From NCBI GenBank assembly GCA_964486625.1, contig CAZANW010000011.1, forward strand, positions 1 to 38,480: a DNA stretch of 38,480 bases, read 5' to 3'. Below the pieces are notes generated by a model that made no database searches, had not been told where the DNA came from, and saw only the letters and a list, made by a program, of their open reading frames with translations. A program made the translations under genes and the position numbers. Shown here one piece after another: positions 13,846 through 21,475 of the stretch (positions are counted from its first letter, which is position 1; each line of letters begins with the position of its first letter). The stretch is from JAWCQZ01 sp964486625 (lineage in GTDB: Archaea > Halobacteriota > Syntropharchaeia > JACQPP01).

Positions 13846-15543
13846 TCAGGACCGGCCCTTCTGCCGCATGCGCAGGACCGCCTCGACGTTCGTGGGCGGC
13901 AGGTCGTTGGGGTCCACGGGGACCTCCACCACCGCCGGCCCCGGGGCGCCGAGGGCCTCCTTGAGAGCGGCCTCGATTTGCTCCGGCGACTCGATGCGCA
14001 CCCCGGTCGCGCCGAAGGCCCGGGCCAAGGCCGCGAAGTCGGGGTTGGAGTGGCGGGTCCCCAGGAAGCGCCCCTTGTACTGGAGGGCCTGGGTGGCCCG
14101 GAGGACCCCGTAGGAGCCGTCGTTGACGATGAAGACCCGGACGGCGAGTTTCTGGCGCACGGCGGTCTCCAGGTCCCCCGCCCCCACCATGAGGAACTCG
14201 CCGTCGCCGAGGACCGCCACCACCTCGCGGCCGGGGTGGGCCATCTTGGCCCCGAGGGCCGCGGCGAAGCCGAACCCCATGGCGCCGTAGTTGTTGGAGT
14301 AGAGGAACGACCTCGGGGCGAGGGTGGGCAGGTAGTCCATGGCGTAGATGAGGTGGAGCCCCGCGCCCCCGACCACGATGGCGTCCCCCGGGAGCCCTTT
14401 CCGGAGGGCCGCGAGGACCTTGGCCGGGAGGGTCCCCTTGGGGCGCGCCGCGTAGGCATCGAGCGTCCTCTGCCACCGCTTCTTCTGCTCTTCGAGCTTC
14501 GCCCGCCACGGGTCCAGGTTCCCGAGGCCGCCGGGCGCCTCGATGGCCCTCTGGAGGAAGAGACGGGCGTCGGCCGCCACGCCCCGGGCCACTTTGGAGG
14601 AGAGGGTCGCGCGCTGGCGGGCGATGTAGTCGGCGTCGATGTTGACGACGGCCACCCTGCCCGGGACGGGACTGCTCACGTGGTAGGTGGTCATGTCGCT
14701 GATGCCGCACCCGACGCAGAGGATGTAGTCCGCCTTCTCCAACGCGTAGTCGGCGGCGAGGGTGCCCCCGCCGTAGCCCGCCTTGCCCAGGGAGAGGGGG
14801 TGGTCCTCCGGGATGGCCCCGCGGCCGTTGCCGGTGGTCGCCACCGGGAGGCGCCACTTCTCGGCGAATTTTCTGAGTTCGTCCCACGCCCCCGCGGAGA
14901 GGACGCCGCCCCCGGCGAGGAGGAGGGGCCTCTCGGCTCGCTTCAGGTCGTCGATGACCCCCTGGACCTCCGCGGGCGGGGGCGCCGGCGGGGGGTCGGG
15001 CTCGAAGGAGAGACCGTCCAGCCCAATCTCCCCCGTCGCGTCCCACAGGTCCTGGGGCACCACGAGCATGGTCGGCCCCGGGCAGCCCGAGAGCGCGGTC
15101 CTCCACGCCTGCGCGAAGAGCCGGGGAATGTCCGCCACCGACCCGGCCCGGAGCATCTCCTTGACGAGGCCGGCGTGGCTCCGGGCGAAGTCGAGTTGGG
15201 ACATGCCGTCCCACGCCTCCAGTTCCCGGCCCACGCCCCCCGCGACGGCCACCACCGGCGAGCAGTCCTTCCGGGCCACGGTGAGGGCGAGGGCCGCATT
15301 CAGGGCCCCGGGCCCGCCGTGGACGACGAAGACCCCGGGACGCCCCGTGGTCCGCGCCTCGGCGTCGGCCATGCCGCCCGCGACCATCTCGTGGCGGCAG
15401 GAGACATACTGGATGCGGTCCTTGTAGTCGTAGAGGCCGTTCAGGAAACCGACCAGCGTCGTCCCGATGATGCCATAAACGCGCTTCGTCCCGGCGCGGA
15501 GGAGAGTTTCGCAAAGGGCATGGGCGCCCGACGACGGGGGCAT
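13846..15543 (-). CDS. ThDP-dependent acetolactate-synthase-like enzyme
   Basis: This 565-residue enzyme has the three-domain layout of the acetolactate synthase/pyruvate oxidase superfamily: a pyrimidine-binding domain with catalytic Glu52 (CRHEM), a central FAD/nucleotide-type domain (about 190-330), and a diphosphate-binding domain with GDGEFLMVGAGDLET and NDGSYG near 455-480 holding thiamine diphosphate and Mg2+. No small regulatory subunit (ilvN) is next to it, and no branched-chain gene is adjacent. Acetolactate synthase is therefore only one option; oxalyl-CoA, sulfopyruvate or benzoylformate decarboxylase-like activity is not excluded. It is divergent from the DUF167 gene, sharing a 55-bp intergenic region. 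Confidence 0.8.
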   Translation of the reverse strand: MPPSSGAHALCETLLRAGTKRVYGIIGTTLVGFLNGLYDYKDRIQYVSCRHEMVAGGMADAEARTTGRPGVFVVHGGPGALNAALALTVARKDCSPVVAVAGGVGRELEAWDGMSQLDFARSHAGLVKEMLRAGSVADIPRLFAQAWRTALSGCPGPTMLVVPQDLWDATGEIGLDGLSFEPDPPPAPPPAEVQGVIDDLKRAERPLLLAGGGVLSAGAWDELRKFAEKWRLPVATTGNGRGAIPEDHPLSLGKAGYGGGTLAADYALEKADYILCVGCGISDMTTYHVSSPVPGRVAVVNIDADYIARQRATLSSKVARGVAADARLFLQRAIEAPGGLGNLDPWRAKLEEQKKRWQRTLDAYAARPKGTLPAKVLAALRKGLPGDAIVVGGAGLHLIYAMDYLPTLAPRSFLYSNNYGAMGFGFAAALGAKMAHPGREVVAVLGDGEFLMVGAGDLETAVRQKLAVRVFIVNDGSYGVLRATQALQYKGRFLGTRHSNPDFAALARAFGATGVRIESPEQIEAALKEALGAPGPAVVEVPVDPNDLPPTNVEAVLRMRQKGRS

Positions 15544-15564
15544 GGTGGAAGAAGGGGCGGGACC

Positions 15565-15576
15565 GGAAAAACCTTA
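15565..15576. promoter_or_regulatory. Shared AT core between divergent ThDP-enzyme and DUF167 genes
   Basis: GGAAAAACCTTA is the only AT-rich tract between start codons at 15543 (minus) and 15599 (plus). Its centre, about 15571, is 28 nt from each start. It fits a TATA element read in either direction for two leaderless messages. Confidence 0.5.
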
Positions 15577-15598
15577 GGCGCCGACCCGTCTTGAGGCA

Positions 15599-15823
15599 AT
15601 GCGAATCGAAGTCAAGGTCCACCCTCGCTCCCGCCAGGAGCGCGTCGAGCGGACCGGCGAGGGCCAGTTCGAGGCGTGGGTCCGGGCGCCCCCGGAAAAC
15701 GGCCGGGCCAACAAGGCGCTGGTGGAACTGCTGGCCGACCACTTTAGGGTGCCCAAGTCGGAGGTCCGCATCGTGCGCGGGGCGGGGGCGAGGCGGAAAG
15801 TGATTGAGATTGGCGGACGCTAA
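15599..15823 (+). CDS. DUF167 (YggU-family) protein
   Basis: This 74-residue protein belongs to the small DUF167/YggU family, present in bacteria and archaea and of unknown molecular function. The typical order is seen: VKVHPRSRQERV, then a strand, then VRAPPENGRANKALVELLADHF, then VRIVRGAGARRKVIEI. In other genomes it often neighbours YggT or exosome/ribosome genes; here it is a single gene between divergent and convergent partners. Its stop overlaps the stop of the radical SAM gene by 4 nt. Confidence 0.88.
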   Translation: MRIEVKVHPRSRQERVERTGEGQFEAWVRAPPENGRANKALVELLADHFRVPKSEVRIVRGAGARRKVIEIGGR

Positions 15824-17067
15824 ACACGCGCCAGCGCTTTCTCCAGCGTCAGCGGCGCGTAGTTGAGCCCGAGTTCCTCCGCGTAGGCGAACGCCTCCTC
15901 AATCTCCTCCGCCGTCGGGAACCTCGCGATGTCCGCCAGTTTCGGGTTGAACCTCCGGTCCCCCGGGGCGCAGGCGTGGTCGGGGTGGAACTGGTCCATG
16001 ACGTTCACCGGGACCCCGGGCAGGTTCTCCGCAATCCAGCCGAGGACCGGCTTCGTGCAGCACTTGACGTGGTTCGGCATGACGAGGTGGCGGATGACCA
16101 TGGACTCGCCCCAGCCGTGGACGAGTTTGTGGTTGCCGCTCACGGTCTCGAAATACCACGGCGTCCGGCTCAGCCGCATGGCGCAGTCGGGGTTGCCGAA
16201 CTTGAAGTCGGGAAGCCAGACGTCGAAGAGGCAGCGCAGGAGCCGCATCGCCGGCTCGCTCATGAAGAAGTTGGAGTTCCAGAGCAACGGGACGTTCAAC
16301 TCGCCGCCATAGTCCGAGCCGTTGGGCCTCCCCCCGATGTTCCCATCCGCCTTGAAGTCGAGCGCCCGCTCCAGCGTCTGCCGGTCGGGCTGGAACCCCG
16401 AGCCGAGGAGCCGGACCGCCTCCAGGATGGTGTGCAGGTGGATGGTCGGCTCCCCGCCGACGAAGTTGACGTTGTGGCAACCTTCGAGCCGCAGTTGCCG
16501 CGCCATGGTCGCCAGCACCTCGGGCGTCGCGAGCATCCCGTTCTCCCTGTCGTGGGAGATGTCGCCGTTCTGGCAGAAGCCGCACCGCATGTTGCAGGAG
16601 GTGAAGAAGATGGTCCCGGAGCCCCGGGTTCCCCGGAAGACCGCCTCCTCGCCCCGGTGGTGGAAGAAGGAGGAGACGCGGGACCCGGACTCCAGTTGGC
16701 ACGTTCCGTGCTTTGTCCCCCGGCTCCGGTCCACCCCGCAGTTCCACCGGCAGAAATTGCAGTGGGAGAGCATCCGCCGCGCCAGTTCCGAGGAGAGGTC
16801 GAGGAGGGAGGGGTGGTAGATGGCGAGGTCGGAGAGGCGGACCTGCTCCGCTCGCACCTTCGACCAGAGGCCGAGGAACCGCGCCGTGGCCCGCCCCTGC
16901 TCCGCCCACAGCGCCTCCTCGGGGGCGTCCAGGGGGACCTCCGAAGGGATGCGCCGCGCGATGAGGTATTTGGCAGGCATCCGGTTCGTCGCGACGTCGA
17001 AATACCACCCGAGGGGCCCGCGGACCCCGCGCTCGGACCAGACCGGGAGCGAATCGAACCCGCCCAT
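15820..17067 (-). CDS. PflA-like radical SAM protein (COG1313 type)
   Basis: This 415-residue protein has the radical SAM motif CNMRCGFC (C-x3-C-x2-C) near residue 158, followed by FVGGEPTIHLHTI, the SAM-contacting GGEP. Upstream, CNFCRWNCGVDR and GTC form a second cysteine cluster near 103-124, as in archaeal relatives of pyruvate formate-lyase activating enzyme (PflX/COG1313). Its substrate is unknown; no glycyl-radical enzyme gene is adjacent, so activation of such an enzyme is not supported here. The length is somewhat longer than the common ~330 residues because of the N-terminal ~75 residues. It converges on the DUF167 gene. Confidence 0.8.
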   Translation of the reverse strand: MGGFDSLPVWSERGVRGPLGWYFDVATNRMPAKYLIARRIPSEVPLDAPEEALWAEQGRATARFLGLWSKVRAEQVRLSDLAIYHPSLLDLSSELARRMLSHCNFCRWNCGVDRSRGTKHGTCQLESGSRVSSFFHHRGEEAVFRGTRGSGTIFFTSCNMRCGFCQNGDISHDRENGMLATPEVLATMARQLRLEGCHNVNFVGGEPTIHLHTILEAVRLLGSGFQPDRQTLERALDFKADGNIGGRPNGSDYGGELNVPLLWNSNFFMSEPAMRLLRCLFDVWLPDFKFGNPDCAMRLSRTPWYFETVSGNHKLVHGWGESMVIRHLVMPNHVKCCTKPVLGWIAENLPGVPVNVMDQFHPDHACAPGDRRFNPKLADIARFPTAEEIEEAFAYAEELGLNYAPLTLEKALARV

Positions 17068-17108
17068 TCCCCTTTTGCTTCTATCGCTTTCCCGTATTCA
17101 ACCTCACG

Positions 17109-18391
17109 CTATCTCACCGCCGTCCCGAGGAGCCACCCCAGCATGAAGGTGAACCCCGCAGCCCCGAGACCCACCGCGACCACTTCAAGTCCGTTCCTCA
17201 GGAAAGGCTTCAATGTGACGAGCGAGCGGAGGACCCCTGCGGCGAAAAGGACCGCGGCGCTCAGGGCGACCGAGACCACCGTGGCCGCCTGGATCGGGAG
17301 GGCGAAGAAGGGAAGGACCGGCACCACCGCGGCCGCGGCGAACGAACTTGCCGTGATGAGGGCGAGGCGGACCGGGCTCTCGAAACTCGACTCCGCGATG
17401 CCATACTCCTCCACCAAGAGGGCCCGGACGAACTCGTCGGGATTCTTGGCGAGCCGCGTGACTATGGCCTCCGCCTCCTCGGGGGCATAGCCGCGGGCCC
17501 AGTAGGCCTCCCGGAGCTGTGCCTTTTTCCGGGCGGGGGCGGCCTCCACGGCGTCCTTCTGCATGCGGACGCGGGTGGCGAGCATCTCTTGCTCGGCCCG
17601 GACCGAGACGTAATCGGAGGCGGCCATGGAAAGAGACCCCGCCGTGATGCCCGCGATGCCCGCGACGATGACCGCCGGGTTCGAGGACGTAGCGCCCTCC
17701 ACCCCCGTCACCAGCGCGAGGACCGAGGTGATGCCGTCGCTGGCGCCGAGGATGGCGCTCCGGAGATCCCCCCCCTCGGTCCCCGCCTTCCGGATTGCGT
17801 TGAAGAGGTCCGCCTCGTGGACAATCTCGTCGGGGAGAATCTCCCGGAAAATCTCCTGGGCCTCGGGGTCTGACCACGCCTCCGCCTGCCGCTTGTATTT
17901 CGCGATGCCCTCAATCTCCTCCTTGTGGACGAGGGGCAGGACCGCCCCCACGCCGAAGACCCGGGCGAAGAGGGCGAGGAGGCGGTGGTGGAGCATCCGC
18001 ACCCGGGGCGGGACGGGCCGGCCGAGCCGCCGGAGGAGTCTCTCCCAACGGGCCATGTGGTTCCTCTCGTAGTCCCGGAGGCTGCGGAGGAGGGCCGCCC
18101 GCTCCTTCTGGCCGTCGAGGGCGGCCAGCGTGTCGTAGAGCCACTCCGCCGACCGCTCGTCCCGGAGGTTCCCCTCCAGNNNNNNNNNNNNNNNNNNNNN
18201 NNNNNNNNNNNNNNNNNNNNNNNNNNNNNNNNNNNNNNNNNNNNNNNNNNNNNNNNNNNNNNNNNNNNNNNNNNNNNNNCCAGCGTGTCGTAGAGCCACT
18301 CCGCCGACCGCTCGTCCCGGAGGTTCCCCTCCAGCCCCTTCAGGTCCTTGGGGCTCCAGGCGAACGCCGGGGCGGTTTGGGCCTCCGCCAT
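17109..18391 (-). CDS. Ferritin-like/VIT1 (CCC1) iron or manganese transporter, interrupted by a scaffold gap
   Basis: The coding sequence begins at ATG 18391, runs into a 100-N gap (18180-18279) and resumes beyond it. The 55 bp on each side of the gap are identical. Collapsing one copy together with the Ns restores one frame of about 375 residues. The N-terminal ~140 residues form a ferritin/rubrerythrin-like helical domain with acidic and His residues (ERNHMARWE, DEIVHEADLF). The rest is a VIT1/CCC1 transporter with LGASDGITSVLALVTGVEGA, AGSLSMAASDYVSVRAEQE and three further hydrophobic helices. This layout matches membrane-bound ferritin-type metal exporters or storage transporters. The break is an assembly artefact, not a pseudogene. 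Confidence 0.85.
18125..18334. other. Scaffold gap of 100 N flanked by a 55-bp exact duplication
   Basis: 18125-18179 and 18280-18334 are identical over 55 bp (both begin CCAGCGTGTCG and end CCCCTCCAG), with N filling 18180-18279. Two contigs ending in the same 55-mer were joined with an arbitrary gap. The true sequence most likely contains one copy and no gap, so coordinates downstream are inflated by about 155 bp. Confidence 0.92.
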
Positions 18392-18423
18392 CTGTGAACC
18401 TCGGGGCGGGAGGCGGAAAAATG

Positions 18424-18912
18424 CTATCTCCGGAGGACCCGTTCGAAGGCCTCGCAGGCCTCCTTCCCGTAGAGGGCGAAGACGACCCGCTCCAGGCCCC
18501 CGCCCCCCTTCCGGACTTCCTCCAGCATGATGCGGGCGCACTCCTCCAGGGGGAAGCCCCCGACGCCGGTCCCGAGGGCGGGGAATGCGATGGACCTGAT
18601 TCCGAGTTCGCGGGCCCGATTCAGGGTGTTCCGGGTCGCGTCGCGGATTTTCTTCGCATCGGTTTCGAAGTCCATGGCCATCACCGCGGCGTGAATCACG
18701 TATCTCGCCTTCAGCCTTCCCGCGCCGGTGACCGCCGCCTCCCCGACAGGGATGGGCCCCTTCCGGACCGCCTCGTCCTCGATTTCCTGGCCGCCGCGCC
18801 GCTTGATGGCCCCGGCGACCCCGGCGCCCATGATGAGGCGGTTGTTGGCCGCGTTCACGACGGCATCCACCTCCAGCGCAGTGATGTCTCCCTGGAAAAG
18901 TTCGAATCTCAT
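18424..18912 (-). CDS. Macro-domain protein (ADP-ribose binding or hydrolysis)
   Basis: This 162-residue stand-alone macro domain binds ADP-ribose or related ligands, and several relatives remove ADP-ribose from proteins or deacetylate O-acetyl-ADP-ribose made by sirtuins. The signature is clear: GDITALEVDAVVNAANN at 8-24, GAGVAGAIKRRGG, then FPALGTGVGGFP near 108. The ATG overlaps the Cgi121 stop as ATGA, so the two proteins are probably made together. A functional tie to the Sir2 protein encoded at 2133-2882 is possible but only inferred. Confidence 0.92.
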   Translation of the reverse strand: MRFELFQGDITALEVDAVVNAANNRLIMGAGVAGAIKRRGGQEIEDEAVRKGPIPVGEAAVTGAGRLKARYVIHAAVMAMDFETDAKKIRDATRNTLNRARELGIRSIAFPALGTGVGGFPLEECARIMLEEVRKGGGGLERVVFALYGKEACEAFERVLRR

Positions 18913-19442
18913 CTCCGGCCCCTGCCATTCGCGGCCCTCTCCAGGGTCATGAGAGCAATCCTCTCCCGCACCAGTTCCGGGAGCCGCTCCTCGCCGACCG
19001 TCCCCAGTTCGGCCTTTGTGATTCGGAACTTCTCCATGAGGGCCTTCCGTTTCGCCATCCGGTATTCCGCGAGGGAGCCGTCCTCGGCAAGGCCGTATCG
19101 CTCCTTCAGGGTCTCCACGGCCCCCGCATCCGGCGGGAACACGGCCACGGCCAGCCGGTTCCTGCCCGGGGCGACCCCGAACTCCAGCGCCCGGAAAATC
19201 TGACCCTGGCCCGAGACGTGGAGGAGGAGTTCCATCCCCGGGTCCCGGGCGAAGGGGGCCCCGGAGTCTCGGGCGGCCTCCGCCTCCTCCAGCGCCTTCG
19301 CCACGTGGGCCCGGCCCGCGAGGAGGTCGGCGTTCAGGGGCTGGACCGTGACGCCGCGCGCCTTGGCGATGGAACGGAGCTCCCCGAGGAATGCGTCCAG
19401 GTCGGGGACGTTGAGTTCCCCGCAGAGGAGGGCAAACTCCAT
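18909..19442 (-). CDS. cgi121: KEOPS subunit Cgi121
   Basis: This 177-residue protein matches Cgi121, the tRNA 3'-CCA-binding regulator that contacts Bud32 in the KEOPS complex. Family features seen are an N-terminal strand (FALLCGEL), PLNADLLAGRAHVAKALEEAEAA (the 'ghe-l--Al' helix), then MELLLHVSGQGQIFRALEFGVAPGRNRLAVAVF with the typical SG-RQI-like element. The C-terminal ~65 residues are a charged helical extension including RYGLAEDG and FRITKAELG, normal for archaeal members. Together with pcc1 at 5686-5937 it gives two of the KEOPS subunits in the window. It is divergent from the isopropylmalate dehydrogenase-family gene. Confidence 0.78.
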   Translation of the reverse strand: MEFALLCGELNVPDLDAFLGELRSIAKARGVTVQPLNADLLAGRAHVAKALEEAEAARDSGAPFARDPGMELLLHVSGQGQIFRALEFGVAPGRNRLAVAVFPPDAGAVETLKERYGLAEDGSLAEYRMAKRKALMEKFRITKAELGTVGEERLPELVRERIALMTLERAANGRGRR

Positions 19443-19463
19443 GGTTGAGAGAACCTCGCGCGG

Positions 19464-19479
19464 GTGAAACGTTATATCC
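19464..19479. promoter_or_regulatory. Shared AT core between divergent cgi121 and dehydrogenase genes
   Basis: GTGAAACGTTATATCC lies between start codons at 19442 (minus) and 19500 (plus). Plus-strand GTTATATC is centred 26 nt before GTG 19500; minus-strand GATATAAC is about 32 nt before ATG 19442. GTTATATC is nearly self-complementary, so TBP could bind in either orientation. Confidence 0.55.
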
Positions 19480-19499
19480 TCTGCCTTCCATCCCCGGCC

Positions 19500-20633
<1,134 letters not shown>

Positions 20634-20773
20634 ACCGGGCAAGGTGCGGCCGGTGGACCGCGGGGGCGAGGCCCGCAATCCGGCTGCGTTCACATTCTCC
20701 GGATGCCCGGTTACCGCGGCCCTTTGCCCGAAAATTTGGATGAGGAAACTTTCGATATTCCTTCTGCCCGCTC

Positions 20774-20780
20774 TTTTTTT
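20774..20780 (+). terminator. T-run, likely terminator for the dehydrogenase transcript
   Basis: Seven consecutive T on the plus strand, about 140 nt after the stop, form the U-tract type of archaeal terminator. The adjoining AATTAAAATA could alternatively act as a TATA box for something downstream, but no gene follows on plus. Confidence 0.4.
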
Positions 20781-20902
20781 AATTAAAATACTCGACAGGC
20801 ACTCCAACGAGAAACCGGCAAACTCCACCCGTGTTCAAAGCGCTTGCATCCGCAAGGGGGTCCCTGCAGCCTTGATTGTTTATTGACCACGTGGCCCGAA
20901 CA

Positions 20903-20927
20903 CCCCGGCTTTCATAGAAGGCCGGGG
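20903..20927. repeat. Strong 11-bp hairpin resembling a transposon-end palindrome
   Basis: CCCCGGCTTTC pairs with GAAGGCCGGGG around the 3-nt loop ATA, with one T/G wobble. Such subterminal imperfect palindromes are typical of IS200/IS605 element ends, and of palindrome-associated elements derived from them. No tnpA or tnpB is present. It could also be a bidirectional terminator between the dehydrogenase (plus) and the histone-fold gene (minus, stop 20980). Confidence 0.45.
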
Positions 20928-20979
20928 TAGGTCAGAAAACTTCGCTGGGCTCGGAGAGGCGACCGAGGGGATCTCGGCT

Positions 20980-21150
20980 CTACGGGTCCTCGGCCCGGAT
21001 GGTCGAGCGGCCGTTGGCCTTGCCCCTCTTGCCCGCGGTGGCCAGGATGTCCGCGACCGCCTTGTCGAGGGCGTCGTAGAGGTCTCCCGAGACCCGCATG
21101 CCTTTGGGCGCCTTGGCCTTGACCGCCGATTTGACGACGAGTCCTGCCAT
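20980..21150 (-). CDS. Small histone-fold protein (DUF1931-like)
   Basis: This 56-residue basic protein begins AGLVVKSAVKAKAPKGMRVSG and continues DLYDALDKAVADILATAGKRGKANGRSTIRAEDP. The pattern of a central helix, then R/K-x-NGR-ST-IRAEDP, matches the short archaeal DUF1931/histone-fold proteins. In histones the last piece is the strand-helix 3 boundary (R-T and D-x-DL). It should bind DNA as a dimer or tetramer in the nucleoid (inference from fold). It ends soon after the RAEDP motif, so helix 3 is essentially missing or very short. A minus-strand TATA box lies about 30 nt upstream, so it is a stand-alone leaderless gene. Confidence 0.7.
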   Translation of the reverse strand: MAGLVVKSAVKAKAPKGMRVSGDLYDALDKAVADILATAGKRGKANGRSTIRAEDP

Positions 21151-21174
21151 GGGAGAGGGGCAGGGGTAGCCGGG

Positions 21175-21185
21175 GTTCAAAAATT
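21175..21185 (-). promoter_or_regulatory. TATA box for the histone-fold gene
   Basis: Read on minus, GAATTTTTGAA is centred about 30 nt before ATG 21150. It is an AT island between GC-rich flanks, preceded by GGT as part of a weak BRE. Confidence 0.5.
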
Positions 21186-21475
21186 CACCGGCTCCCTCTT
21201 GGGAAGTGGACCGCTTCCCAAGGCCCCACCAAGGGGGACCGCTACGGTAAACGTAGCAAACCCATGGGGTACCCCGCGCGGAACCCCTTCCGGTCCCCCT
21301 TCCCCCGTGGGAGAGAGGTCTGGGAACCGCTGGGAAGGCTCCCTGAGGGGCTCTCCGGCGGGCAGAGGCCCCCTTCCTGGAGGGGCGGGTACCCCGAAGG
21401 CTCGGAAACCCAAAAAAAGGACCGAGAACGGGTTGGGTCCGGGCGGGCCCGCGGAAATGCCGGGAGGATTCGTAT
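21186..21475. ncRNA. Highly structured noncoding region, candidate RNA gene
   Basis: About 290 bp between the M50 protease stop and the histone-fold promoter is packed with exact complementary arms. CTTGGGAAG (21198-21206) pairs with 21214-21222. AAGGGGGACCG (21231-21241) pairs over 11 bp with 21291-21301 and encloses CTACG-GTAAA-CGTAG (21242-21256). CTCGG (21401-21405) pairs with 21422-21426 while ACCCAA (21408-21413) pairs with 21433-21438, a pseudoknot topology. No reading frame here looks like protein. I looked for SRP RNA and RNase P RNA landmarks on both strands and did not find them. Strand is undecided. Confidence 0.4.
21412..21418 (-). terminator. T-run after the M50 protease operon
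   Basis: Seven A on plus give a T7 tract on minus, 58 nt after the M50 protease stop, the position and form of an archaeal U-tract terminator. Confidence 0.4.

Larger units (their letters stand above)
20634..20979. other. Noncoding stretch after the dehydrogenase gene
   Basis: This is about 346 bp without a convincing gene. It holds a diverged repeat of the dehydrogenase 3' coding segment (20637-20669), a T7 run at 20774-20780 followed by AATTAAAATA (possible terminator on plus), a small hairpin CTTGC-ATCC-GCAAG (20843-20856) and a strong hairpin at 20903-20927. AT content is higher at 20725-20830 than in neighbouring genes, which can indicate insertion or decay. I find no tRNA cloverleaf. 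Confidence 0.5.

Noticed and set aside
12440..14459. Long minus-strand open frame upstream of mutY (over 670 codons)
   Set aside because: It is the shadow of the DEAD-box helicase and ThDP-enzyme genes in another frame; it is full of PGPRR-like low complexity as expected for third-position GC.
18125..18334. Frameshifted or pseudogenised VIT1 transporter
   Set aside because: The break coincides exactly with an N gap and a duplicated contig end; collapsing the duplication restores the frame.
20800..20880. Possible tRNA, from a GTTCAAAGC T-loop-like string
   Set aside because: The flanking bases do not form a five-base T stem and no anticodon or acceptor arms can be drawn on either strand.
20740..20886. 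48-codon frame starting MRKLSIFLLPALFLIKIL with a signal-peptide look
   Set aside because: The hydrophobic start is produced by a T-rich tract, there is no TATA box or ribosome-binding site at the right distance, and no domain follows.
21186..21475. Assignment of the structured region as SRP RNA or RNase P RNA
   Set aside because: The GGAAG...AGCAGC helix-8 core of SRP RNA and the conserved GAAAGTC/ACAGAA elements of RNase P RNA are not found on either strand.
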